From assembly GCF_019880305.1 (NCBI RefSeq), contig NZ_CP082301.1, positions 2,232,001-2,296,000 on the forward strand: a stretch of 64,000 nucleotides of DNA, read 5' to 3'. The notes under the pieces are model-generated. The model made no database searches. It was not told where the DNA came from and saw nothing but the letters and a program-made list of their open reading frames with translations. Source of the stretch: Streptomyces decoyicus (GTDB lineage: Bacteria > Actinomycetota > Actinomycetes > Streptomycetales > Streptomycetaceae). The position numbers were made by a program, and so were the translations under genes. Shown piece by piece: positions 28,258 to 36,394 of the stretch (position 1 is its first letter; every line of letters starts with the position of its first letter).

Positions 28258-28762
28258 GCGACGGCCCCGCTGCGCTCGGCCCGCCTGCCGGCGCCACGCG
28301 CGCACCGCTTCCTGAATCGCTCGCTACGCTCGCTCATGTGCCTTCCGATGGGCTGGGCGGCAGGTGGGTCCCCGGCCGCTGGCTGGGGGATGCCGCACGT
28401 ACCGCTTGGTCCCCGCCCGCTCTGAAGGGGAAGTGGCCCTCCGGCGACGGGGAAGTGACGTCGGAAGACCATGGGAGCGGGAGGAGGCCGAGCCGTACGT
28501 ACGACGCGCGCACGCGAGGAATCCGGTATCCAAGGAGAGCGTCACGCCTCCCACTTCGCGCCACTTTAGTCCACCGGGTGCCCCGGTCAATCAACCGGTT
28601 CCGCGCGTCCTGCGACGGCTTTCGCGCCGCCTTTCCCACGGGCTTCTCACCCGGACGGCGGCGACACGGACGGCCCTGTGGATTACCTCACAACGAGTGA
28701 CGTTGACCCCTATGCCCGACCTCTCCCGCAGCCGAAACGGCCGATGCCGATTACCGTGAATC
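28258..28762 (-). promoter_or_regulatory. dcw cluster upstream region with MraZ-box-like repeats
   Basis: About 500 bp without a gene. On the minus strand a good promoter is TTGACC (28585-28590), a 16-bp spacer and TAAAGT (28563-28568). Two direct repeats, AAAGTGG (28561-28567) and AAGTGGG (28550-28556), lie exactly 10 bp apart over the -10 and expected start. This matches the (A)AGTGG, 10-bp-phased layout of MraZ operators. GGGGAAGTG also occurs twice, at 28427-28435 and 28449-28457, on the plus strand. No mraZ is encoded here. The leader to rsmH would be about 300 nt. Confidence 0.65.
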
Positions 28763-28763
28763 C

Positions 28764-29324
28764 ATGCCTATACCTGCATCGCAGCCGCTGCCCCCGTCCG
28801 CCGACGGCGCCGCCGACCGTGCCGGTGGCACCGTCACCGACCGTCTCGTCGAGGCGAACCGGCGCTACGCCGATGCCTTCACCGACCCCGGGATGGACGC
28901 CCGTCCCGTCCTCAAGGTCGCCGTCGTGGCCTGTATGGACGCCCGGCTCGACCTGCACGACGCGCTCGGCCTCGAACTCGGCGACTGCCACACCATCCGC
29001 AACGCCGGTGGTGTGGTCACCGACGACATCATCCGGTCCCTGACCATCAGCCAGCGCGCGCTCGGCACCCGCTCCGTCGTCCTCATCCACCACACCGGCT
29101 GCGGTCTGCTCAGCCTGACCGAGGACTTCCGCCACGAACTGGCCGCCGAGGTCGGGCAGCGTCCCACCTGGGCGGTCGAGGCGTTCAAGGACCTCGACGA
29201 GGACGTACGGCAGTCCATGCAGCGGGTGCGCACCTCGCCCTTCCTCCCGCACACCGACGATGTCCGCGGCTTCGTCTTCGACGTCACCACGGGGCTGCTG
29301 CGGGAGATCGACCCGCGGACCTGA
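28764..29324 (+). CDS. Beta-class carbonic anhydrase
   Basis: A 186-residue zinc enzyme interconverting CO2 and bicarbonate. The zinc ligands are Cys57 (VVACMDAR), His110 and Cys113 (LIHHTGC), and the Asp59-Arg61 dyad of beta-carbonic anhydrases is intact. The NAGGVVTDD strand follows. A roughly 25-residue polar N-terminal extension precedes the domain. No ribosome site precedes the ATG at 28764. TACCGT at 28752-28757 would place transcription start at the ATG, so a leaderless mRNA is possible. It is divergent from rsmH and ends in a strong hairpin. Confidence 0.93.
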   Translation: MPIPASQPLPPSADGAADRAGGTVTDRLVEANRRYADAFTDPGMDARPVLKVAVVACMDARLDLHDALGLELGDCHTIRNAGGVVTDDIIRSLTISQRALGTRSVVLIHHTGCGLLSLTEDFRHELAAEVGQRPTWAVEAFKDLDEDVRQSMQRVRTSPFLPHTDDVRGFVFDVTTGLLREIDPRT

Positions 29325-29329
29325 GGCAA

Positions 29330-29365
29330 CCGGGCCGGTCCGGGCGGACGTGCGGACCGGCCCGG
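29330..29365. terminator. Terminator hairpin after carbonic anhydrase
   Basis: A 13-bp perfect stem, CCGGGCCGGTCCG (29330-29342) with its complement at 29353-29365, begins 6 bp after the stop codon. Confidence 0.8.
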
Positions 29366-29407
29366 AAAGTCGGTTTCGCCGGGAAGGCCGGGACTTATCC
29401 TTGTGAG

Positions 29408-29416
29408 TTATCCACA
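29408..29416 (+). promoter_or_regulatory. DnaA-box-like sequence
   Basis: TTATCCACA is a perfect match to the classical DnaA box. TTATCCTTG lies just upstream, and TGTGGATTA (28677-28685, one mismatch to the reverse box) lies on the other side of the carbonic anhydrase gene. Function is unproven. Confidence 0.4.
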
Positions 29417-29557
29417 GGTCATGACGCGAAGCCGCACGGGCGGCAAGAATGCGGGGGTGACGTCGTCCTGGCGGTGATCGGGTGCGGCGCACACTTTCGG
29501 GGTGGGCCGGGTCCGCAGAGGGGCATCGGCCCGTAGTACGGGGCCGAGGAGGGCCGA

Positions 29558-30577
29558 GTGACGACGTATGACGAACGAGCGAGCCTCAGCGATCTGACCA
29601 CCACCGCGGAGCGTGTTCACCGGTCGGTGGAGAGCGTGATCGAGGGCAAGCCGGAGGTCGTACGGCTCGCGCTGACCGTGCTGCTGGCGGAGGGACATCT
29701 GCTGATCGAGGATGTGCCCGGCGTCGGCAAGACCATGCTCGCCAAGGCGCTCGCCCGCTCGGTCGACTGCTCGGTGCGGCGCATCCAGTTCACGCCCGAC
29801 CTGCTGCCCTCCGACATCACGGGCGTCAGCATCTTCGACCAGCAGCAGCGGGACTTCGAGTTCAAGCCCGGCGCGATCTTCTCCCAGATCGTGATCGGCG
29901 ACGAGATCAACCGCGCCTCCCCCAAGACCCAGTCGGCGCTCCTGGAGTCCATGGAGGAGCGCCAGGTCACGATGGACGGGCAGACCTACGAGCTGCCCAG
30001 CCCGTTCATGGTGGTCGCCACCCAGAACCCGGTCGAGATGGAGGGCACGTACCCCCTCCCCGAGGCACAGCGGGACCGTTTCATGGCCCGGGTGTCGATC
30101 GGCTACCCCAGCCCGGCGGCCGAGCTTCAGATGCTGGATGTGCACGGCGGCGCCTCCCCGCTCGACGACCTCCAGCCGGTCGCGCACGCCCACGAGATCC
30201 TGAAGCTGATCGACGCGGTGCGTACGGTCCATGTCGCCGAAACGGTGCGCAGGTACACCGTGGACCTGGTGGCGGCCACCCGCAGCCATCCCGAACTGCG
30301 GCTCGGTGCCTCACCGCGGGCGACCCTGCATCTGCTGCGCGCCGCCAAGGCGTCGGCCGCGCTCCTGGGACGGGAGTATGCCCTCCCGGACGATGTCCAG
30401 TCGCTGGCGGTGCCGGTGCTCGCGCACCGGCTGCTGCCCACCGCCCAGGCCCAGTTGAACCGCCGTACGGCCGAACAGATCGTGCAGGAGATCCTCCGGC
30501 GCGTCCCGGTCCCCGACCCGTCCGCACAGGCATGGCGGCATCCCGGCCAGCAGCCGCCCGGCGTACGGGGGTTGTGA
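29558..30577 (+). CDS. MoxR-family AAA+ ATPase
   Basis: A 339-residue AAA+ chaperone-like ATPase. Walker A is IEDVPGVGKTMLAKAL and Walker B IGDEINRASPKTQSALLESMEERQV; the sensor 1 region is MVVATQNPVEMEGTYPLPEAQRDRF. MoxR proteins typically activate or assemble a partner encoded alongside, often with DUF58 and transglutaminase proteins as here. The GTG start at 29558 follows GAGGAGG. The stop (30575-30577) overlaps the DUF58 start by one base (TGATG), indicating coupling. Confidence 0.94.
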   Translation: MTTYDERASLSDLTTTAERVHRSVESVIEGKPEVVRLALTVLLAEGHLLIEDVPGVGKTMLAKALARSVDCSVRRIQFTPDLLPSDITGVSIFDQQQRDFEFKPGAIFSQIVIGDEINRASPKTQSALLESMEERQVTMDGQTYELPSPFMVVATQNPVEMEGTYPLPEAQRDRFMARVSIGYPSPAAELQMLDVHGGASPLDDLQPVAHAHEILKLIDAVRTVHVAETVRRYTVDLVAATRSHPELRLGASPRATLHLLRAAKASAALLGREYALPDDVQSLAVPVLAHRLLPTAQAQLNRRTAEQIVQEILRRVPVPDPSAQAWRHPGQQPPGVRGL

Positions 30578-31959
30578 TGTCCGAGGGGGGAGACGAGGGG
30601 ACGCCGGAGCGGGGCGGACTGCGGGCGGCCCTCGGGGGGCTGACGACACGGGGCCGATCGTTCCTGGCGGCCGGGCTGGCCGCCGTGGTGTGCTCCTACC
30701 TCCTGGGGCAGGCGGATCTGCTGCGGGTCGGCCTGCTGCTCGCCGCCCTCCCGCTGGTGTGTGTCCTGGTCCTGGAGCGCACCCGCTACCGCGTCGCGGG
30801 CAGCCGTACGCTCTCCCCCGCCCGGGTGCCCGCGGCCTCCGAGGCCCGGGTCCGGCTGCGGATGGAGAACATCTCCCGGCTGCCGACGGGCGTGCTGATG
30901 CTCCAGGACCGGGTGCCGTACGTCCTCGGGCCCCGGCCGCGCTTCGTCCTGGACCGGGTGGAGGCCGGCGGCCGCCGCGAGGTCTCCTACCGCGTCCGCT
31001 CCGACCTGCGCGGACGCTATCCGCTGGGGCCGCTGCAACTGCGGCTCTCCGACCCGTTCGGGATGTGCGAACTGACCCGTTCGTTCAGCTCCGTCGACAC
31101 GCTGACGGTGGTGCCGCGGGTCGAACCGCTGCCGCCGGTGCGGCTGGCCGGCGAGGCCGCCGGGTACGGCGACGGACGGCAGCGCTCGCTGGCGCTGGCC
31201 GGCGAGGACGATCTCATTCCGCGCGAGTACCGGCACGGCGACGATCTGCGCCGGGTCCACTGGCGGTCCACCGCGCGCTACGGCGAACTGATGGTCCGCA
31301 GGGAGGAGCAGCCGCAGAAGGCGCGCTGCACGGTCCTGCTCGACACCCGCGGGATCGCCTACCCGGGAGCGGGCCCCGACTCGGCCTTCGAGTGGGCGGT
31401 GGCCGGCGCCGCCTCGACCGCGGTGCATCTGCTGGAGCGCGGCTTCTCGGTACGGCTGCTGACCGACACCGGCACCTCGGTACCGGGCCCCGACAGCGCC
31501 GGCAGCTTCGCGGGCGGCGCCGAATCCGCCGAAGCCGTGGGCCTGCTGCTGGACACCCTCGCCGTGGTGGACCACTCCGAGGAGGAGGGGCTGTCGGCGG
31601 CGTACGACCTCGTGCGCGGCGGCAACGAAGGACTGCTGATCGCCTTCTTCGGCGATCTGGACGAGGAAGTGGCGGCGGTCGCCGGGCGGATGCGGCAGCG
31701 CAGCAGCGCCGCCGTCGCCTTCGTCCTGGACGGCGACGCCTGGATGCGAGGCCCCGGCGGCATCAGATTCTCCGGCGGCCAGGTCCCGGTGGCCGAACGG
31801 CTGCGGCTGCTGCGCAGGGCGGGCTGGACCGCGCTCCCGGTGACGCCCGGCGAGGCGCTTGCCGATCTGTGGCGTGCAGCCGCGGACCGTGCCGCAGCCG
31901 AGCCGCAGCGGTCGGCGGAGACGGGCGCGCCGGAGACGGCGGCCAGGGGCTGGTCATGA
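30577..31959 (+). CDS. DUF58 domain protein (MoxR partner)
   Basis: A 460-residue protein with two N-terminal hydrophobic helices (about 24-60) and the DUF58 signature REYRHGDDLRRVHWRSTARYGELMVRREE near residues 210-240, followed by a VWA-like fold. DUF58 proteins accompany MoxR ATPases and transglutaminase membrane proteins in many bacteria; the biochemical role is unknown. ATG at 30577 overlaps the moxR stop. Its own stop (31957-31959) overlaps the ATG of a 47-codon frame at 31956. Confidence 0.92.
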   Translation: MSEGGDEGTPERGGLRAALGGLTTRGRSFLAAGLAAVVCSYLLGQADLLRVGLLLAALPLVCVLVLERTRYRVAGSRTLSPARVPAASEARVRLRMENISRLPTGVLMLQDRVPYVLGPRPRFVLDRVEAGGRREVSYRVRSDLRGRYPLGPLQLRLSDPFGMCELTRSFSSVDTLTVVPRVEPLPPVRLAGEAAGYGDGRQRSLALAGEDDLIPREYRHGDDLRRVHWRSTARYGELMVRREEQPQKARCTVLLDTRGIAYPGAGPDSAFEWAVAGAASTAVHLLERGFSVRLLTDTGTSVPGPDSAGSFAGGAESAEAVGLLLDTLAVVDHSEEEGLSAAYDLVRGGNEGLLIAFFGDLDEEVAAVAGRMRQRSSAAVAFVLDGDAWMRGPGGIRFSGGQVPVAERLRLLRRAGWTALPVTPGEALADLWRAAADRAAAEPQRSAETGAPETAARGWS

Positions 31960-32099
31960 ACGGGGGCGTGAACATCGGACGGGTTACGGACGGCCGGCCG
32001 GCGAGGGACGGGCGGGCGGGTGCGCCACGGCCCCGCGGCCGGGTCGGCGGACGGTGCGGGCGGTGCCCGGGTCCCGAGCGAAGCGAGGCACGAGCATGA
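31956..32099 (+). CDS. Possible 47-residue coupling ORF between DUF58 and transglutaminase genes
   Basis: The ATG at 31956 overlaps the DUF58 stop as ATGA. The frame's own stop (32097-32099) overlaps the transglutaminase ATG at 32096, again as ATGA. The encoded peptide is Arg/Gly/Pro-rich with two Cys and no recognised domain. Both junctions having the coupling geometry suggests it may be translated to carry ribosomes across the 136-bp gap. Chance in GC-rich DNA cannot be excluded. Confidence 0.35.
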   Translation: MNGGVNIGRVTDGRPARDGRAGAPRPRGRVGGRCGRCPGPERSEARA

Positions 32100-34537
32100 G
32101 CGGGCGGGCGCGGCTGGCGCTGTGCGCGGCGGTGGCCACCCTGTGCGCCGCGGGCGCACTGCTGCCGCTGGTGGATCCGATCAGCTGGATGTTCGAGGCG
32201 GCGATCCTGCTGGGCCTCATGACCGGCGTGGGCGCGGCCGCCCGCCGGGTGCCCCTCGCCGGACCGCTGACCATCGCCGCACAGGCCCTGTCCGCCGTGC
32301 TGCTGATGACCCTGCTGTTCGCCCGGCAGGAGGCGATCCTCGGACTGCTGCCGGGCCCGGACGCCCTCGCGGAATTCGGCCGGCTGCTGCGCCACGGCAT
32401 GCAGGACGTCGGCCGGTACGCCATCCCCGCCCCCGTCACCCCCGGCATCCGGCTGCTGCTGATCGCCGGCGTGCTGCTGATCGGCCTGGTCGTGGACGCG
32501 CTCGCGGTCACGTACCGCAGCGCCGCGCCCGCCGGGCTGCCGCTGCTCGCGCTCTATTCGGTGGCCGCGGGACTGTCGAAGGGTGGCGCGGGCTGGCTGC
32601 TGTTCCTGGTTGCGGCGGCCGGCTATCTGCTGCTCCTGCTGGCCGAGGGCCGCGACCGGCTCTCCCAGTGGGGCCGGGTGTTCGGCGGGCCGGGTGCCGG
32701 AGCGGACCGGCCGGACCGCGGGCGGGGGTTCGCCTCCGGCGCAGACGGGCAGGCGTCCGCCCCGGTCCGTGCGGGCCGCAGGATCGGGGCGGTGGCGCTC
32801 GGGATCGCCGTGGTGGTGCCCGCCGTGCTGCCCTCCTTCGACGCCGGGTTGCTGGGGGGCTCCGGCAGCGGCACGGGCCCCGGTGGCGGTGGCGGCACGA
32901 TCTCCGCGGTGAACCCGCTGGTGTCCTTGCAGGACAGCCTCAACCAGCCCGAGGACAAGGAAGTCCTCAACTACCGCACGACCGCCTCCGACACCCGCGA
33001 TCTGTATCTGCGGATCGTCGCCCTCGACCAGTTCGACGGCACGACCTGGAAGCCGTCCGAGCGTACGGTCACGGACGTCCCCGAGGAGCTTCCGCGACCG
33101 GCCGGCCTCAGCCCCGCGGTCAGCCTCAACCGGATCAACACCTCCATCTCGACGGCCGAGTGGTACGCCCAGAACTGGCTGCCGCTGCCCTACCCGGCGT
33201 CCAAGGTGGACATCTCCGGGCGCTGGCGCTTCGAGCCCCAGGGCCGCACGCTCGTCGGGGACCGCGGGCAGAACACCCACGGCCTGCAGTACCAGGTCGA
33301 GAGCCTGCAAGTGCGGCCCACCTCCCAGCAGCTGGCCGCCGCCCCGGCCCCGTCCGCCCGCCTGCTCCGCGAGTACACCAAGGTCCCGGGCTCGCTGCCG
33401 CCGGTCGTACGGAGCACCGCGCGCCGGGTCACCCGCGGCGCACCGACCGCCTACGCCAAGGCCGTCAGACTCCAGGACTGGTTCGCGGTCAACGGCGGCT
33501 TCTCCTACAACACCGACGTCCGGGCGGGCAGCGGTTCCGAGGCCATTGCCCGGTTCCTGCGGCAGAAGGAGGGCTTCTGCGTCCACTTCTCCTTCTCCAT
33601 GGCGGCGATGGCCCGGACGCTGGGCATCCCGGCCCGGGTCGCGGTCGGTTTCACTCCCGGCACCAAGCAGCCCGACGGCACGACCTCGGTCGGTCTCAAG
33701 GACGCGCACGCCTGGCCCGAGCTGTACTTCCAGGGCATCGGCTGGACCCGCTTCGAGCCGACCCCGAGCCGGGGCAGTATCCCTGACTACGCATACCCCG
33801 ACACCCCGGGCACGGCCGACCCCGGCAGCCCCGACCCCGCACCGTCCCGGTCCGAGGCCCCCTCGGAGGGCCCCTCCACGGCCCCCTCGTGCGGCCCCGA
33901 CGAGCAGCGGTCGGGCTCCGGCACGGGATGCGTCGCGCTGCCCGCGGAGTCCGGCACCCACCCGCCGGAGAGCGGCTCGTCCCCCTGGGCGATCGCCGGA
34001 CTGGCACTGGCCGCCCTGCTCGTCCTGCTGCTGCCCACGGCCCCCTTGCTGTGGCGTGTGCGTACGCGCTCCAGACGGCTGGCGGGCGGCGGCCCGGACG
34101 GGGACTTCGCGGCGGGCGTCCTCGCCGCCTGGAGAGAGCTGCTGGACACCGCCTGGGACTTCGGCATCGTGCCGGACGAGTCGCTGACCCCGCGCAAGGC
34201 GGCCGCTCGGATCAGTGACATCGGAGAACTGCAACCGGAGCCCGCCGCGGCCGCCCACCGAGTTGCGGCGGCGGTCGAGCAGGTTCTGTACGCACCGCAA
34301 CCCCAGCCGGTGTCCGGGCTCACCCGGGATGTGCAACAGGTGCACGCCGGGCTCCAGACCGGCGCGACCCGTCGTCTGCGGTTGCGCGCCCGGCTCGCCC
34401 CGCGCTCCGCGGCCCGCCTCCTCTGGGCCTGGTCCGCCCGCTGGAGGGCCCTGCTGCTCCGGTGCCGCAACAGCCGCCCGGTGGCGTCCGTACGGCGCGC
34501 AGCGGCCGCCCTCCGGCCGGGCCGGCAGCGGGCCTGA
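32096..34537 (+). CDS. Membrane transglutaminase-like protein (TgpA type, DUF3488 plus transglutaminase core)
   Basis: An 813-residue membrane protein. Five or six transmembrane helices lie in residues 5-190, with another near 235 (IGAVALGIAVVVPAVLPSF). An extracytoplasmic region follows. The transglutaminase-like core has catalytic Cys in KEGFCVHFSFSMAAMAR (about 500) and His in KDAHAWPELYF (about 540). A Pro/Ser-rich spacer leads to a last transmembrane helix (SPWAIAGLALAALLVLLLPTAPLLW, about 628-652) and a cytoplasmic DUF4129-like tail. The ATG at 32096 is chosen; the coding character begins there (MSGRARLALCAAV). It is the third gene of the moxR operon; the substrate is unknown. Confidence 0.9.
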   Translation: MSGRARLALCAAVATLCAAGALLPLVDPISWMFEAAILLGLMTGVGAAARRVPLAGPLTIAAQALSAVLLMTLLFARQEAILGLLPGPDALAEFGRLLRHGMQDVGRYAIPAPVTPGIRLLLIAGVLLIGLVVDALAVTYRSAAPAGLPLLALYSVAAGLSKGGAGWLLFLVAAAGYLLLLLAEGRDRLSQWGRVFGGPGAGADRPDRGRGFASGADGQASAPVRAGRRIGAVALGIAVVVPAVLPSFDAGLLGGSGSGTGPGGGGGTISAVNPLVSLQDSLNQPEDKEVLNYRTTASDTRDLYLRIVALDQFDGTTWKPSERTVTDVPEELPRPAGLSPAVSLNRINTSISTAEWYAQNWLPLPYPASKVDISGRWRFEPQGRTLVGDRGQNTHGLQYQVESLQVRPTSQQLAAAPAPSARLLREYTKVPGSLPPVVRSTARRVTRGAPTAYAKAVRLQDWFAVNGGFSYNTDVRAGSGSEAIARFLRQKEGFCVHFSFSMAAMARTLGIPARVAVGFTPGTKQPDGTTSVGLKDAHAWPELYFQGIGWTRFEPTPSRGSIPDYAYPDTPGTADPGSPDPAPSRSEAPSEGPSTAPSCGPDEQRSGSGTGCVALPAESGTHPPESGSSPWAIAGLALAALLVLLLPTAPLLWRVRTRSRRLAGGGPDGDFAAGVLAAWRELLDTAWDFGIVPDESLTPRKAAARISDIGELQPEPAAAAHRVAAAVEQVLYAPQPQPVSGLTRDVQQVHAGLQTGATRRLRLRARLAPRSAARLLWAWSARWRALLLRCRNSRPVASVRRAAAALRPGRQRA

Positions 34538-34562
34538 CCACCGGGCATCAGGCAGCAGAGCA

Positions 34563-34599
34563 TGCTGTGGCCGCCCGGTCCTGTCGGGCGGCCACAGCA
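34563..34599. terminator. Terminator hairpin after the moxR operon
   Basis: A 15-bp perfect stem, TGCTGTGGCCGCCCG (34563-34577) with its complement at 34585-34599 and a 7-base loop, 25 bp after the stop. Confidence 0.85.
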
Positions 34600-34724
34600 C
34601 GGAGATTCCGGTGCCCACGGCGAAAGCCGGCGCGCGCCGGAGCGCCGGATCACCGTGCCGTCGGAGAACCGACGGCCCACCGGTCGGCGAGCCGCGCAGA
34701 GTTGGCAGCAGAGTGGAGAGGACA

Positions 34725-34795
34725 GTACGGAGTGGAGAGAAAGCACGGGGCGGAGCGGAAAGTACGGGGTCGAGAGGAAGTACGGGGTGGAGCGG
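34725..34795. repeat. Four-copy imperfect tandem repeat, unit about 18.5 bp
   Basis: Units resembling GTACGGGGTGGAGCGG start at 34725, 34743, 34762 and 34780. They lie in the 428-bp gap between the operon terminator and the convergent DUF3040 gene, which holds no credible gene. Confidence 0.6.
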
Positions 34796-34965
34796 TCAGC
34801 GCACAGCCCGAAGAAGTGCCGGAAATGCAGCTCCAAGACAGCTGGAGAACGGCTGGGAATCCGAAACGGCTGGAGTAACTGCTGCACTGACGCGCCGGGC
34901 CGACGGGGGCCGGGGCTCGGCGGATCCGCCGGAAGCAGTCCCGCGCGCCCCGTCGCTGCGTCGGC

Positions 34966-35379
34966 TCAGTGCCCCTGCTGCTCGTCCCTGCGGCGCTGCC
35001 AGCGGTCCTCGATGCGGTTCATCATCGAGCGGCGCTGCCTTGCCTGGCGGCGTGCCGGAGCACCTACGCCACCTCCGGAACCCGCACCGGACTGCTGCTC
35101 ACCGGGCTTGGGAGCCTTGCGCCAGCCGGTGACCGCCAGCACCGCGCAGCCGAGCATGACGAGAAAACCCACCACGCTGATCCAGATCTGCTGCGCGACC
35201 ATGCCGGCCATGAGCAGGGCGATACCCACCAGGAAGCCCGCGACCGCTTGGTAGACCCGTCGCCGGGTGTACGTACGCAGCCCGCTTCCCTCAAGCGCTG
35301 TCGCGAACTTGGGATCTTCGGCGTACAGCGCTCGCTCCATTTGCTCGAGCATGCGCTGCTCGTGCTCCGAGAGCGGCAC
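34966..35379 (-). CDS. DUF3040 domain membrane protein
   Basis: A 137-residue actinobacterial protein. The hallmark opening PLSEHEQRMLEQMERALYAEDPKFA is followed by two transmembrane helices (VAGFLVGIALLMAGMVA, about 47-63, and IWISVVGFLVMLGCAVLAV, about 66-84). The cytoplasmic tail is Gly/Arg/Gln-rich. Function is unknown; it is widespread in Streptomyces and mycobacteria, often near division genes. The GTG start at 35379 follows AGGAGG. Confidence 0.92.
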   Translation of the reverse strand: MPLSEHEQRMLEQMERALYAEDPKFATALEGSGLRTYTRRRVYQAVAGFLVGIALLMAGMVAQQIWISVVGFLVMLGCAVLAVTGWRKAPKPGEQQSGAGSGGGVGAPARRQARQRRSMMNRIEDRWQRRRDEQQGH

Positions 35380-35638
35380 GGAGTCCTCCTACTCGTCGGT
35401 CGCGGGGGGCGACCGGGGTGCGACCCTTTCAGGATAGGCAGGGAATCGTCCCCGTGAAACCCGCCCCTCGACGCCAATTCACTGTCCGGGCCGCCACGGC
35501 GACCGGTGGTGATGTTGCCTGCATTCCCCACCCGCCTGTCCGCCATGCCGGAACGTCGTACCCCGATCATACGGGGCGAAGGGGCTGATCGGGTGGTCTG
35601 TGGCCGACTGCACGCGGTAGCCGGGTGTGCCGCGTGGG

Positions 35639-36394
35639 TCAGTCGCGCTCGGCGAGGACATGCAGCTGAGTGGCCACGGAGTGGAAGGCGGGCTGTTCCG
35701 CGGCGGCCGCCTCGAGCTTCAGCAGGGCTTCCATGGCGCCCGGCTCGGTGTCGACCAGCACACCGGGGACGAGGTCGGCGAAGACCCGTACGCCGTGCAC
35801 CGCGCCGACCTGCAGTCCGGTGGCGGACACCAGCTCCGCGAGCTGGTCGGCGGTGAACCGGCGCGGCATCGGGTCGCCCTCGCCCCAGCGCCCGGCCGGG
35901 TCCGTGAGGGCGTGGTGGGCCTCGGTGAAGTGGCCCGCGAGGGCGCGGGCGAGGACGGCGCCGCCCAGACCGGCCGCGAGCAGGCTGAGGGTGCCGGCCG
36001 GGCGCAGCGCCTCGACGGCGTTGCGGACGCCCTCGGCCGGGTCGTCGACGTACTCCAGGACGCCGTGGCAGAGCACGGTGTCGTAGCCGCCGCGCTCGAC
36101 GACGTCGAACAGGCCGTGGGCGTCGCCCTGGACCGCGCGTACCCGGTCGGCGACGCCCGCCTCCGCGGCGCGACGCTCCAAGGCGAAGAGGGCGTTGGGG
36201 CTGGGGTCGACGACCGTGACGCGATGGCCGAGGCGGGCGACCGGCACGGCGAAGTTGCCGGTGCCGCCGCCGGTGTCGAGGACGTCCAGGGTGTCGCGGC
36301 CGGCGGCCTTGACCCGGCGCTCCAGGGCGTCCTTGAGGACGTCCCAGACCACGGCGGTACGAAGGGATGCGCGCGGGCGCAGCGGGTCAGACAC
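35639..36394 (-). CDS. Class I SAM-dependent methyltransferase
   Basis: A 251-residue Rossmann methyltransferase. Motif I is VLDTGGGTGNFAVPVA (about 38-53), motif II VTVVDPSPNAL, and the post-motif region GGYDTVLCHGVLEYVDDP leads to a SmtA/UbiE-like C-terminal half. The substrate is unknown. The GTG start at 36394 follows GAGGAG. It lies downstream of the repeat tract at 36552-36870, which would be in its upstream region. Confidence 0.88.
   Translation of the reverse strand: MSDPLRPRASLRTAVVWDVLKDALERRVKAAGRDTLDVLDTGGGTGNFAVPVARLGHRVTVVDPSPNALFALERRAAEAGVADRVRAVQGDAHGLFDVVERGGYDTVLCHGVLEYVDDPAEGVRNAVEALRPAGTLSLLAAGLGGAVLARALAGHFTEAHHALTDPAGRWGEGDPMPRRFTADQLAELVSATGLQVGAVHGVRVFADLVPGVLVDTEPGAMEALLKLEAAAAEQPAFHSVATQLHVLAERD

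Noticed and set aside
31763-34618. Long open frame antisense to the transglutaminase gene (about 950 codons)
   Set aside because: Shadow of a well-supported gene; no domain, no ribosome site, and it runs through the operon terminator.
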